The notes under the pieces are model-generated. The model was not told where the DNA came from. It ran no database searches and worked only from the letters and a program-made list of their open reading frames with translations. From NCBI RefSeq assembly GCF_000340215.1, contig NW_006921534.1, positions 4,339,041-4,403,040 on the forward strand: a stretch of 64,000 nt of DNA, read 5' to 3'. Below, one piece after another: positions 21,082-33,061 of the stretch. Position 1 is the first letter of the stretch. The number at the start of each line of letters is the position of its first letter. This DNA is from Pseudocercospora fijiensis CIRAD86 (Eukaryota > Ascomycota > Dothideomycetes > Mycosphaerellales > Mycosphaerellaceae). The translations under genes and the position numbers were made by a program.

Positions 21082-22852
21082 GGTGAAGAGGTTGATTGGA
21101 GGATCAACACGCACGCTGCGAGAGCGCTCATAAGCTCATTTTGAGCATTCGAATCTGGGCCAGGAGAGGTGGGCGACAATGCCATGGTGCGTCAAGTTGG
21201 GTCACGTTTCGCAGGGAGTGGGCGACGGCGGGGGATGGGGATCCGAAGGGCTTCTGAACTTGTGAAGAACGAGTTCCGGACGCCGGCAGGAAAGGTGAGG
21301 CCAGGCAAGGCTAAGCGGTCGTCGATCGTTTCGCGTGCGGTGGGCGTGTCGATAGCAACGGCGGTGGAGGAAGTGCTGTTGATAAGTTATCGATGCGATG
21401 CTTTGGAGCTCGTTCGATGGGGTACGGTGGATGTGCGGGCTCGCAAGTGTGCGGGATCCAGGTATATACTGCTCCCAATACATCAGCCTGTGTAGCCCGC
21501 CGACCAGGGTGTACCTACCCACGCCCACGCCTGTGCCGCTCATCGCTATGCGTGTGTGATGATGCAGGCCAGACAGAGTTGGCGCTAGAAGGGCCAAGCA
21601 CTGGACGCGTTGCTCGAGCCGCAGAGCCCAGCCGTCGTCTCTCGCCAAAACTTCCACCGCCGGGACCACTGTGGCACCGTCCTCCGTGTCTCGAATTTCA
21701 CGTGCCTGCTGTGGCTCTCTGCCAGACGAACAGTGGCGGAGAGCCGTACTCTCCTATCTTCGAATCTCGATCGCTCTCTGCAGCAGCACGCACACATTGC
21801 ATCCGGAAGGCGCTGAGATCTCAGCTGATACCGCGACCGGCTTGACCTGGAACTGAGATGAGATTGTTTAGAAGGGCGACTACGAATAGGAACAGGCCCA
21901 TCCCATGGCCCGATGATGGCTGGAATACAACACAGCCTGCAGACCGAAGATGCCAGACATGGCTCAGGCCTGGATTGAGGAACAGGGACCGTGGAACCAA
22001 ACGTAGCAGATTGCACCATGCCGTCTCAGGACGGGACAGCCCGGTATGGAGGCTGTGCCATCATGCTTTGCGGAACGTTCGGCGCAAAAAGACCCTGCGA
22101 TGGACGTACGTAATAGCATCTAATGAGAGCTGGAACAGATTGCGAACAGTGGCAGCGAACAACATCGTGGCTACCATCCGGCCAAACCGCTGGTGCAGCA
22201 CGTCGCACCTAGCCGCGTTCTTGGTGCCATACATGTCGTTCCTTCCATGTGGCAAGTGCATAGAGATGTCAAAGCAGGGTCTGATGCGCTGGCTCTGTCA
22301 ACGGCTCCTACGGCCTACCTTTCACAACAGCAGTATTGTCGATCTGCCATGTTTCGGTGCCAGTAAGGAGGGTCTGCTGTGTCAGGCTCCTCATGTCTTG
22401 GAACTGCTCTGTTTCGTGAGAGGAGCATACATGTAATCCAACCAATTTCGGCCCAATTGCAGTCTTGATTGTTCACAACAACATGTATGCGACCAACTCA
22501 ACGTCGGTACCTCGACGTCACTCTGTCAAGGATGTCAGTCGGTAGCGAACATGAACCGTAGCATACGATCCGGCAGCGAGATTCCTGCCTTGGCTTGACC
22601 AGCATGTTCTACATATCATCTTCCCTGGAAAATGCCATAAGTAGATGCGACCACCTTAGACTTCCGGCAAATTTCACTACCTCGTTTACCTCCTTCTAGA
22701 AGCTGTGTAACAAAGCCATGTCCTCGCAGCGGGGAAGGGCGGAGTGAACAACGTTGTCAAAGATGGCATAGATAGACTCAGATAGCAACGGATCCTAGGA
22801 CCCAGATCGGCAGAGGAACAGGGTCAGGCCGGAGCGTTCCCGGTACAGGTAA
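21082..22852. other. Gene-poor spacer up to the transposon stack
   Basis: No convincing gene; the longest frame (21,858-22,436, 192 codons) lacks recognisable features and has an odd Arg/Cys/Trp-rich composition. Dinucleotide content changes abruptly at about 22,853, where the TpA-rich transposon DNA starts. Confidence 0.4.
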
Positions 22853-24089
22853 CAGTCTAGCCTATTTATAGCGATATTATATATACTAATATCCTAGCTA
22901 TTACGATTTTGATCTTGCTAACTAGCTATTTCTAGTAGCTATACCGCTATAACGTAACAATAGCAATTTACTAATAATAGGGGTTAGGTTTAGTAGGTAT
23001 CGGTTTCTATATAACTAGTTTAGTCGTATAATCGGCTAGTTTAGGTCGTATATTAGGCTAGTTACTATAGAGATTTTAGTCGTCTTTAACCTCTACTATT
23101 TTAGTAGTAATAATAGATCTTAGATAGCTTAATAGTATAAAAGAAGGTATACTATAGAAATATATATAGTAGATAGACTAAACTAAACGCTATTCTACTA
23201 TACTACTACGCTCTATATATACTATAGAATAGAAGCTTCTTATTTACTAGAAGAAGGCCGATAACCCTCTTATAGACTAGAAGTAGTTAGCTATATAGTT
23301 TAGTAATAGGATATATCCTAGTAGCTCTATAAAGTAGAATACTATCTCCGACTAGTTGTCCGCTAAATACTACTATCTTAGTACTTAGGTTATAGGTTAA
23401 CTAGGCCGAAAGAAGGCGCGTAGAGAGCTATATCTAGGCCTTAAGACTAAGCTATATAGATAGATTATCGATAGGTAGAGAAAGACGACTATTACTAGCG
23501 ATTTAATCTAATAGAAGGCAACTAAGTTCTAGAGGCGCGATCCAGATTTTACTAGCTTAGATATACCTAAATAGAGTAATAGATAGCTTACTAGGTTTAA
23601 AGGGCAATATAGTATTAAAGAGAGGATATAGTATAGCGAGGCTAGCTCTATAAACCTTACTATAAGTTACTAATATAGAAGAAGGTATAGTAAGACTAAG
23701 TCTATTTTCGAGAAAGTAGATTATAATAGTAGAAGGAGGCTCTACTATAGGGCTATAGTAGAAGCGCGGCTTAGAAGAAGCTAGAGCAAACGGCAAGCCT
23801 ATAGAAGTAGTTAGAAGCGCTAGTACTATATACCCTACGCTCGTTCCTACTAAACTAGTACTAATAACGTATTTATATATAAACGAAAATCCTCGAAGAA
23901 TGAGCTAAATACGCCGATATTAATAAGTATAACGTCGACGAGACCGCCTTCTTCTAGTAAATAGTACTAGACCGTAGTCTTAGTACGGAAGCCGTATCTA
24001 GAGTTAAGAAGGATAAGGCGCGAGTTATAGTAGCGCTAGTTTGTAGTGCGATAGGAGAAAGAAGACTATTACTATAGATTATTAGAAAA
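22853..24089 (+). mobile_element. Pogo/Fot1-type transposon, 5' part, cut by Gypsy copy B
   Basis: The left end begins CAGTCTAGCC next to TA, as in pogo/Tigger ends. A transposase relic runs on the plus strand. At about 23,400-23,680 it resembles the CENP-B/Tc5-type HTH region (LGLKTKLYR..., FTSLDIPK.SN..LTRFKG, YSIKERI). At 23,931-23,954 it reads NVDETAFF, the classic start of the DDE_1 domain (consensus Y-N-x-DE-T). The domain then stops at 24,089, where the LTR of copy B begins. The rest of the element must lie beyond the window. RIP-type stops throughout and at least one frameshift. Confidence 0.78.
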
Positions 24090-24278
24090 TGTAAGAAGGG
24101 TTATATTAGTAGGTAAATAGGGTAGTAGTAAATTAGTATAGTATTCGATAGAGATCTAAGAGGAGAGGGAGGAAGGCAGGCTAGTTAGCCTAACGCTAAG
24201 CGCTAAGCCCTGCCTAAGGTATTAGGACCCTAGCTTTACTCGGTCTAGTTATATGCTAGTTACGTGTAACCTCTAATA
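24090..24278 (-). repeat. 3' LTR of Gypsy copy B
   Basis: 189 bp, starts TGTAAGAAGGG and ends ...CTAATA, about 80 percent alike by eye to 32,866-33,061. The pyrimidine tract CGCTTCCCTTC follows at once; on the minus strand it is the polypurine tract GAAGGGAAGCG expected just before a 3' LTR. Confidence 0.8.
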
Positions 24279-24609
24279 CACGCTTCCCTTCTAAGGCCGC
24301 GCCCTCGTAGCCTGTCTATATTCTAACCTAATCTCCGTTACCGCTAACTTAGCAGATTAACTAAACTATTTAGCCGCGCTAAATTAAACGCTTAACTACC
24401 TAATTATATAACTATGTCAAACCTTACCTTCTAGCACAATGTCTAACTTCTAACTACGCTATTACTGCTACTCGTAATAATAAGGGGTTATATAGCTATA
24501 TAAATTAAAGGCTAGCAACTAATTATAATACGAGCGCACCTTCCCTACTATAATAGGTAGGTATACGGGGTATTGTAGCACTGCCCCCGTTCTAAGTAAG
24601 GTTGTCCGA

Positions 24610-24617
24610 GTTCTTTA
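24610..24617 (+). repeat. 8-bp target duplication of the hAT element, left
   Basis: GTTCTTTA, identical to 57,775-57,782. The unoccupied site in Gypsy copy A reads GTTCTTTG (33,389-33,396). Confidence 0.88.
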
Positions 24618-25053
24618 TAGACCCCGTAGTAGTTCGGGTTAGTTTGGTTTAGTTTGCTAAGCCGAAACTCTAGTTTAGTTTAGGTTGGTTTGCTAAGCAA
24701 CTATATAAGTAGCTAGTTCGAACTATATAATTTATCGGTTTTTAAGAAGTATACGAATGTATACGTAGCTTTAAGCAAGCCCTTTGTAAGACTTAGCAGT
24801 ATAGCCGGCAGCGTAGCCGGCATTTTTAGTCCTTAGTACTTATAGAATTTTCGAATCCTACTTAGGCTACGTAGTTGTATAAAGGTACTTATATAACCTC
24901 AAATCTATAGACAATTAGCTAAGGGCACTAACTAATCAAAAGCATATATATATATATATATATAAGGCATTATAGTTTAGTTCGGAAACTGTACTCCTTA
25001 GGTATAAATTTCATCCTTTCGTTTACGGTTCAATTCCCTAACTGCTTAGTAGA

Positions 25054-26300
25054 ATGTCTTTATCTAGATCTAGGTAGAACTTATCGATTTCCGTCGAAGC
25101 TCTCCTTAAGAAGTTCTAGCACTTTCCTACTAAACTATACTCTAATATTAAGTACTAGGATAGCTCCTCCCTCGATATCGGCACTATATACGAAACAGCT
25201 ATAAGGCAGCTCTATAAGGCGTTCTACTAGTTATTCGCTATACTACGGCCGAATACTAGTTCGTTCCTTAGAACTCTAGGTTATTTAGCAGATATTAAGG
25301 ATAGGGTAGGCAGTAACTTCGTATTATATAAGGAAGTAGAGGCTACTATAGAGGAGTCCTTTAACCTATAGAAGATAGTAGAAGATATAGAGGTAGCTAT
25401 AGGTCTAGGTACCTAGTTAAATTTCTAGTAGGTAGAGTATAAGGATATTTAGTAGGAGTATTAGGTAGAGTTGCGAAAGCAGGTATATAATATAGTCTAG
25501 AGAATAGGGATAATGCCTATAACTATAAGTATTAGGTTCTTTAATCTTCCTCCTTTTTTCCTTATTTTCTTTTTATAAAAATCTAAACTAATACAAATTA
25601 ACTAGAATATCTATCTTCTTTTAGTTCTTTATAAGACCTAGTAGCGTAGCCGGTAGCGTAGCCGGTAGCGTAGTCGGCCTTTTTACTCCTAAGTACTAAC
25701 GGGTTTTTCGAAGACTTCTATTCTATACGGCTAATAAAGTATACTATACTATATAGGTATACTTAGAGAGTATTTAGAGCGCGGTATATAGCGCCGTATA
25801 ATAGCGGCTTATTTCGTATATAGAAAAGCTTATAGACGACACTACGAACATCCTTCCTACTAGTATATCTATCCTATCTAGCACTATCTCGAATATAGAC
25901 ATTCTAGCCTTTTAGAATCTAATCGAGTACTTTGAAATCCTTGTCTATAATCGTTATACGCTTCGCGTAGATAGCTATAAGGTTAACCGCTAAAATAGTA
26001 TTAGTATAGTCCGAAAAGAGGTAGAAGAGAAATATACATTCGAAGATACGAACTAGATAGGCTTCTATAGCCTCTTAAAGGGCGCCTATCGCGGAGGCTT
26101 AGAAGCGAAGGTCCGTTCTATAATCCTAGGCAATTTCGCGAATAAGTCGTTAGAAAGGAGCTTTGCGGATTAGGAGCTTAGAACTCTTCTAATACTACCG
26201 AATCTTACGGAGGGCTACGGCTAAAGAAGGATTAGTAAAAAGACAGTAAGAATGCCGGCTACGCTACCGGCTACGCTACCGGCTACGCTGCCGGCTATAA
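25054..26300 (+). pseudogene. Unrecognised hAT-borne ORF near the left end
   Basis: From ATG at 25,054 the frame reads through about 160 codons with only RIP-type stops (MSLSRSR..., ...ETAIRQLYKAFY.LFAILRPNTSSF...). A non-coding-like pyrimidine-rich stretch (about 25,535-25,720) follows, possibly an intron, and then another open stretch to about 26,220. Helical, charged content; no motif I know. The 3' end overlaps a cluster of GCCGGCTA boxes (26,252-26,300), which I take to be the end of coding sequence. Confidence 0.35.
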
Positions 26301-26319
26301 ATAGGACTTACTTCCTAGG

Positions 26320-26577
26320 CGTTATCGACGCTTCGTACGATTGCTACTAGTAGTAGAAGCGCTAGTTGTCGTCTTACGTAGAGCCTTGCCTACCGTTGTC
26401 TTACGCGGAGCCTTACTCGCGACGCCCTTTCTAGTACCGGAGCTAGCGGTAGTAGTAGCAGCCCTCTTACGTTAATATACTATACTCGTTCTATTATTTC
26501 CGATCTTATTACGACCCGTAGAAGTAGTAGGTCCCTTCTTACGAGGCGTCGTAACTTAGTTAAGTAGACTCGCTATT
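26320..26577 (-). pseudogene. Small basic, histone-tail-like ORF in the hAT element
   Basis: About 85 codons on the minus strand with only two RIP-type stops, composed mostly of Lys, Arg, Ser, Thr, Ala and Gly (TTPRKKGPTTSTGRNK; ASKAPRKTTVGKALRKTTT). The SKAPRKTTVGKAL part resembles the GGKAPRKQL of histone H3 tails, but there is no histone fold after it. The presumed start codon is ATA, explicable as RIP of ATG. It lies about 1.7 kb downstream of the H3-like gene on the same strand. A linker-histone-like or nucleic-acid-binding peptide is the best reading; composition alone is weak evidence. Confidence 0.35.
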
Positions 26578-27118
26578 ATAAAAGTCGTCGAATTAAGGAA
26601 AAAAGTGCGTTACGAAGGTATACGAAGGCGCGCGCGGAGCGAGGGTATTACGGAGGTAGTAGATATAGAGCGTAGAGGTATAGGTATCGATACGAAGGTT
26701 AAATATAGCGAGAGAGGTAGTATCGCGGTATCGCTAGGTAATAGAGTAAGCTTCGCGTAAGCCTATATTATAATAACGTTAGAGCAAGGAAAGAAGGTAG
26801 GTACGGCTAAAAAAGGCAGGCACGGCTAAAAAAGGCAGGTACGGCAGACTTTGAAATATAGCCGGTATATATAGCTAGTACCGTAATAGGCGAAAGCCTC
26901 CTTTTAATAAATAGCCGGCGTAATAATAGTATCCTACTATAGTATAGATATTCTTTAGTAATGCCTTTACTAGCTATAGTAATCTTATAAGTAACCTAGG
27001 CCTATTGCTAGTAAATATAAGAAATATTAGGTAGGTTATACTAAACAAGCTAGTTATTTAGCAGGAAAAGGCCTACTACCGTCTCTATATACCGGCTACG
27101 AGTGCCGGCTATCGCTCT

Positions 27119-27842
27119 AAATTCAACTCCGCCCTATCTTAGAGGCTAAGGTACCGAGCGGAAACCCTATAGCTTATATTTACTCGGTTGTCGCGGAGCG
27201 CTTATAGGTAAGGTATCAGAAAAGAGTATAAAAAGTACGAGAAGAGTATCCTAGGATATAGGTCGTAAGTAAATAAGAGTAGTACGCCTAGTTATTTATA
27301 TAGTACGTTACTCTATACGACTAAGAGCCTATATTATCTTATACTTCGCTTATAAGACCTCGACTCTACTAGTATACTATCGATCTCCTCCTCGGTCGCT
27401 AATACGCTATCTTAATTCTTCTTCGAGTTGCCGGACTTAGTGCGTATCTATAGCTATATAATAGCGCTACGTATTATAGAGAATTAACTCTGCCGTATCT
27501 CGAAGGCTAAGGTACCGAGCGGAAATCCTATAGCTTATATTTACTCGGTTATCGCGGAGCGATTATAGGTAAGGTATTAGAAAAGAGTATAAAAAGTACA
27601 AGAAGAGTATCCTAGGATATAGGTCGTAAGTGAATAAGAGTAGCACGCCTAGTTATTTATATAGTACGTTACTCTATACGACTAAGAGCCTATATTATCT
27701 TATGCTTCGCTTATAAGACCTCGACTCTACTAGTATACTATCGATCTCCTCCTCGGTCGCTAATACGCTATCTTAATTCTTCTTCGAGTTACCGGACTTA
27801 GTACGTATCTATAGCTATATAATAGCGCTACGTATTATAGAG
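27119..27842. repeat. 361-bp direct tandem duplication inside the hAT element
   Basis: Two copies offset by 361 bp (for example GGCTAAGGTACCGAGCGG at 27,144 and 27,505), about 95 percent alike by eye, differing mostly at RIP-type positions. On the minus strand one frame reads as a charged, coiled-coil-like segment (QLEEELR...SRVEVL.AKYKII.ALSRIE). So a coding exon, or part of one, appears to be duplicated. Confidence 0.88.
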
Positions 27843-28245
27843 AATTTCTCGTTAAAGTTTCTCTCTCGTAGGCTTACTATCTGCCTCGTAGTATAGAGGA
27901 TTAAAGTGCTAATACTAAAGAATCTCGTTATAGTTAGGATACTAGGGCTCCTTAGGACCTTTGTGTTTTAAGTCTAAATAGAGACGTATTATAAACGTTC
28001 TATCGCCCTTTCGCTTACTACCCGCTAGGTCGCGATATGCGAAGAAAGTTTAAGAAACTAATCTAAATATAGCTCGTCTCTATAATAGCCGGGTAAATAT
28101 AGAGCGCTAGGTTTCTACTTCGTACCTTAGATTTAGGGATAGCGCGGAGATAAAATTAGAAATATAGCCGGTACCTATAGCCGGTAAAAGGATACGAAAA
28201 TAGGCCTCCTCCTAGGTTAATCTAACGGCTAAATACAATTTCTAA

Positions 28246-28887
28246 CTAATCCGCTATAAACCGACGCCGAATTTTAGCTAGAAGCTATATATCTTTATTT
28301 TAAAGAGTAACCCGCTTCGTATAGATAGTAAGGAGGTTTAAAAGCTTAAGCTTAGTTATAAGAAATGCCTCCGTAGCTTCCTAAAGAGCACTAATCGCCT
28401 TAGCCGTAAATCGTATACTAGACCGAAAATCTAATATAATTTCTTAGACGAGTCGCTAGAAGGGAGTCTTAGGGATTAAAAGCTCGGTCCCTCTTTTGTT
28501 TTAGAAAAGCCGGATTTAGCGAAGGGCAATAGTACCTAGTTTAAAGCGCCGCTTCTTTATCGTCGAGTCCTACCTTATTCCCTTTCTTTTAATAGAAAGA
28601 TAACTTTTCTTCGTAATAGTCTTCGTCCGCCTACTCTTTTTAGCCTTCTCCTATCTACCTATAGCCTTCTTGTTTTTCGGTACTATTTTCCGAGGAACCC
28701 CCTTCCTTCGTATATACTACGGAGAGCCTTGCTCTTCCGATATCTCGTTCTCGCTACGGTCTCCCTATACTTAGCTTGCTTTACCCTTGCCTTTTAGCCT
28801 CTAAAGATATTTATCTACGCGTTTAGGCGACGAGGGTATATCGGTAGGACCTAGAAAATTAATAAGCATATAATCGTAAGGAGACAT
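28246..28887 (-). pseudogene. Transposon-borne histone H3-like gene, RIP-degraded
   Basis: A 213-codon minus-strand frame from ATG at 28,887 to TAG at 28,246-28,248. Residues 1-115 are a non-canonical basic extension. Residues 118-210 show the whole H3 fold: GTIALR.IRLF (118-128), TELLIPKTPF.RLV.EI (134-150), a loop, AISAL.EATEAFL (164-176), then TKRVTL.NKDI.LLAKIR (190-207), dots being stops. There are 13 internal stops, all TAG or TAA. Those at 129, 144, 169 and 201 sit exactly at the H3 glutamines of RYQ, FQRL, ALQE and DIQLA, as expected if CAG/CAA were converted by RIP. In chromatin, H3 pairs with H4 in the nucleosome. The IPK-TPF loop, a two-residue insertion after the first helix and LLTIYTKRV are divergent, a little CENP-A-like. 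It lies about 0.4 kb downstream of the hAT transposase, same strand, within the hAT ends. Confidence 0.85.
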
Positions 28888-29249
28888 TAATGCTTCTTGC
28901 CTTCTAGAACAAATAGTCTTCTATTAAACCGCCTTAGTAGGTTATCGTTAGATTCGAATAAAGGATAGTAGCTTAAGGAAGGGGAGGTAGCCGGCTTAGG
29001 AAGGCCCGAAGAGCCGAATCCTTAAGGCATATTTATCTTTAAAAATATAGGGAAAGGGAAGAAGGAGAGGAAGAGCGAATAGAGAATTAGAAATAGTCCG
29101 TAGGTAAGCGGGGTCGGTTACTATAGCAACTAGTCTATTTAAGTCCTAGGAATTCGAAACACATTTCGGATATATACCGGCTATATACGCCGGCTATATT
29201 ACCTTATACGTAAACGCTTCGTCTCCTTAAAGCTGCTCTAAGCCTATAT

Positions 29250-32240
29250 ACGTTTCCGCTTCTCGACCTAGTATCGCCTTCTACCTCCGCCCTCCTCCTC
29301 TTCGTTATCGCTAATTAGGGTTTCGCTTAGACTAAATTTCGTATTCTCTTCGCGCTCCTAGGTTTCTTCGATCTTAAGGTTTTCTAATTCCTCGATTAAC
29401 TCCTTTAGTATAATCTTTAGTAACCTACCTTAGCGATTCTAGTAGAGGAGATAGTATCGGAATACTATAATAGATTCGAAGGTAGTAGGCGAGTATATTC
29501 GATTAAAGCGGCCCTAGTAACGAGCGATACTAAAAGACCTCTTATAGCCTATACCTACGCTCGGGATAGCGAGGACGTCCCGAGCGACCGACGCTATCGT
29601 TAGAAACTTAGGCTCTAACCGCTACTATATAGCGAGAATATCGTCTCCGAATTCGTCTAGAAGACCGGTAAGATCTAGAGATTATTAGCCCTCTTTCCGA
29701 GCCTAGGGGTTTATACTTACTCGCGCGCCGATAGAGATCGAACTCTTCTTTATTTACTTTAGTAGTTGCTTCCTCTTCTGCCTCTACTTCCTACCTATAA
29801 AATAGGTATAATATCGGAGCCTTCTAAACCTTCTTTTTCTTTATAGGAGCTACATTTAGACTAGTTTCTTTCTGACGCTCGTAGAATATCTTTTCTAGAA
29901 TAGTCTAGTAATGCTTCGGCTATACCTCGTCCGCCTTCTATTCCGGCCTCTACTAGTATATATCCTTTTCTACTAGGTTAAGTAAGTACGTAACGCTATA
30001 GATATCCCCGAACGACTTAAAGGTAGTACTATAATATTTATACAACTTAGTATAGGAGGTGTCTATAGCTTTCGTTATAGCTACTTTCTAGGGAACGCTC
30101 TTCTTAGCTAGCTTAGCTACGGTTTCCTCGAGCTCGTTAAAGAGCTAGTTATAGTACGTAAAGACAAGGTAGATCGTCGGTCCTCGGGTTCTTCTAATCG
30201 TAGTAGTAACCTTCGCGTAATGCTTACTAATATCGACAAGATACTCTACTTAGCGCTATTCGGCGGCGGTAAGGCCGAGCTACTTAATACCCTCGGAACT
30301 CTAATAGATCTCGAGAGCGGTACGTAAAGTATATCCCCTCGTAACTATATAGAAAGTCGAATCGAACCGGGTCTTAACGTTTTAAGTAAAACGGAGTAGG
30401 CGCTAAGGAGGCCGCTTTTACTATCGCTTATTCTATGCGATATTCTAGGTATCGGTTTTAGGGCGCTTAATTAGGTTCTTTTAAATAGCCTCGAATCGGT
30501 TATATCTCTATAAGCTCGAGTTCGTATATATTGCTAGACGACGAAGCTAGAGAAAAAGAGTTAGAACTATACTAGGTTGCCGGCTATAGGTACCGGCTAC
30601 GGACAAAAGTTATACCTTATATAAAACGAGAGCGAGGCTCTCTACCTTATCCCGTCTTATTACTATAATAAGTTTCTCGACTTTCGACTTTGCTTTATCC
30701 TTATCTAGGATCTTCTATTAGTCGTCGTTTAATAGTGCAATTTTAAGCGTCTTAAAGAGGGCTCGGATCGCGATTTAAACTATATAAGCGAGGTAGGGAA
30801 ACTTCTATAGGGATATAACTAGTAACGACGTCGGCTCCGATTTAATAGGGCTAGGGCTATTAATAGGCTCCTCTTTATCGTTATTATCGTACGTATTATC
30901 GTACGTATCCGGAATCGTAGCGAGCTTAATATTCGGAAGATTAAGCTAGATTATAGACCTTATAATCTCCTCTACGTACTCGACCCTATCGATATAATTA
31001 GTAATTTTAAAGACATATACGAGTGAATTGTATATACAACGCCTTATATAATGTTCGATTATTACTAGCGTTGTCCGTAGTAATCGAGATTAGTTTCGTT
31101 ATTACGCTAACCCTATCTATTACCGTATAGACAAGCTTCGCTATATCCTTACTAGTATAGGAACCTAGAATTTTAGGGAATCTAATTATAAGTTCCTAGA
31201 GTTTCTAATCCGAATTAATAAAGTATAGTATAATCGAGAGGAAGGAGGCTCTTATAGTCCGGCTTAACTAGCTATCGATAGCAATAGCTACTTAGCGAGT
31301 ATTACGGAGGATCTCCCGAATATCGTCTAACGTAGCCTCTTTGTTCTTTTCGAATATAATACGCTAGGTTATCGCGCCGAGAAATAGGGGAGGGTAGTTT
31401 ATAAGATATAGGTATATCTTCTATATAGACTCCCTTTCGTAGAAGTCTTCCGGAAGACCGTTTATAGCTAGCATTTTATTTGCTAGTTGCTTAAAGTCTT
31501 CGAGGGAGAAATCGGTAGCCTTTAATCCTAGAGCTTCCTTAAGCGTAGCCTATAATAATTAGCTAGACCTCTACGGTTAATTCAAGTAGCCGGAATCTGT
31601 AGCCGGAATCTATAGCTGGTAGCTATAGCCGGCATTTTAGAAGACGTACCTCTTTCTAGAACGCTATATCTATATTAACTCTCCTCTCTCCTTAAGATTC
31701 CCGATACCGTTTAGAATAGAGATAGTTCCTAGGCGATAAGTTCCTATCCCCTAGTTTCGGGTATTTTAAGATTAAACCGTAGAAGTTATAGACAATTACT
31801 AGTTAACCTTTAAGTCGAGAAGTCGTATAACGGTATAATGCCCCCTCTATAAAGAACTTCTAGAATGTATCCGTTCGCTCCTTACTCCCCTATCGTATCG
31901 AGTACTTCCGGAGTTTATACTCCTTTAAACGTAAGTATAAAGGGAACTATATCTTATAGACCTATTAATTAAACTGCTCTATATACTCGGATTTCTAAAG
32001 ATACGCCTAGCTAGCCTTTTCGAAGATTTCCGGGTTAATACTCGATATTCTTATATCTCCGAACAACCTTCTGCTTAGACTCTATAAAGGTAAGGACTAG
32101 GTAGTAGTACCCTATAATGAATTCCTACTACTAGGATTCGGAGAGGATAAATCTAGCCCTAATCGTCGTCTAGGACTCGATAGGCTCGAAGGTAAGTATA
32201 CGACCTCCTCTCGACGTTGTCGTAATCTCGCTCGTATACT
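29250..32240 (-). pseudogene. hAT transposase relic
   Basis: Minus-strand translation with RIP-type stops. The catalytic core is clear around 31,000-31,300: RASFLSIILYFINSD is the hAT H-F-I-D region, and ISITTDNASNN is the second-Asp motif, found at about 31,055-31,090. An upstream Cys-poor N-terminal part (about 31,900-32,240) may hold a degraded BED-type finger, not confirmed. The C-terminal dimerisation domain should lie toward 29,250, but I did not identify it. Boundaries are approximate. It would have acted on the TAGACCCCG ends. Confidence 0.72.
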
Positions 32241-32639
32241 AGACTGTTTCGACTATTATCTCGTTATTACCCTTCCTAGTATAGCGCCTAGTATATATAC
32301 AATGTCGGTCGGCATGTTTTAAGGTTTCGTACGGTAAGGTAAGGACTTAGGAGTAGTAGATATATACTAGTAGCTATAGGGAAACACCCTTTCTTTTATA
32401 GTATCGTATCGTTAGGAATAGCTAGGTAGTAAATAGCTAGCTACCTTTTTTTTTGTTTCCTAGCTACCTAACTACTAGATTTTTCTTTCCTAGCTACCCT
32501 AGCTAGCCTAACTACTAGAATTTCTTTCCTAGCTATCCTAACTACCTAAATTTCGCCTTCTATACGGCGGCTCTCTCCTACTAACGGAACCGAGCTACTA
32601 TACCTAACGAATCTAAGCTCGTTTTTAGTCTTAATCTAT

Positions 32640-32865
32640 CCTCTTTCGGTATAAGACACTTAATAAGCAAATGCTTAGGCCGAGTCTAACTACGAAACCT
32701 AAGACTAACTAATAGCTCTATTAACTAATCCTAATCCTCGAACTCCTTCCGCTTCTTAGTAAAGACCTTAAAGAGCGCTCGAGCTTCTTCGGGTGCCTAC
32801 GGAGTAGTCGAGATAAAGCCGTATCGCTAAAATAGGTAATCCTTCGGAGGCTTATATAGAGATTT
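32640..32865 (-). pseudogene. C-terminal part of the hAT accessory ORF interrupted by Gypsy A
   Basis: Minus frame SLYKPPKDYLF.RYGFIST...EEARALFKVFTKKRKEFE continues, without a shift, from 56,091-57,160 once Gypsy copy A and one GATTT copy are removed. I do not recognise the family. It lies just upstream of the transposase, so it could be an N-terminal exon of the transposase or a separate gene. Confidence 0.45.
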
Positions 32866-33061
32866 TGTAAGAAGGGTATATTAGTAGGTAGATAGGGTAG
32901 TAGTAGGTATAGGTAGTATTCGATAAGGAGCTAGGAGGAGAGGGAGGAAGGCAGGCAAGTTAGCCTATTGCTAAGCGCTAAGCCCTACCTAAGGCACTAA
33001 GACCCTAGCTTTACTTAGCCTAGTTACATGCTAATTACGTGTAGCCTCTTTAGCCCTAATA
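32866..33061 (-). repeat. 3' LTR of Gypsy copy A
   Basis: 196 bp, TGTAAGAAGGG...CCCTAATA. The matching 5' LTR is 55,888-56,085. The terminal ACA has become ATA here, a RIP-type change. The minus-strand polypurine tract abuts it. Confidence 0.87.

Noticed and set aside
21858..22436. 192-codon plus-strand frame
   Set aside because: No recognisable motif, odd composition, and no splice or promoter context; likely chance.
23557..23796. Minus-strand 79-codon frame in the pogo region
   Set aside because: Antisense to the pogo HTH region, which is the real coding strand.
27119..27842. Possible histone H2B-like C-terminus in a second frame (KRSATTE, GTLA)
   Set aside because: Weak similarity needing a gap. 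The other two frames are equally open, and one reads as a better coiled-coil protein. RIP-mutated DNA is permissive in several frames.
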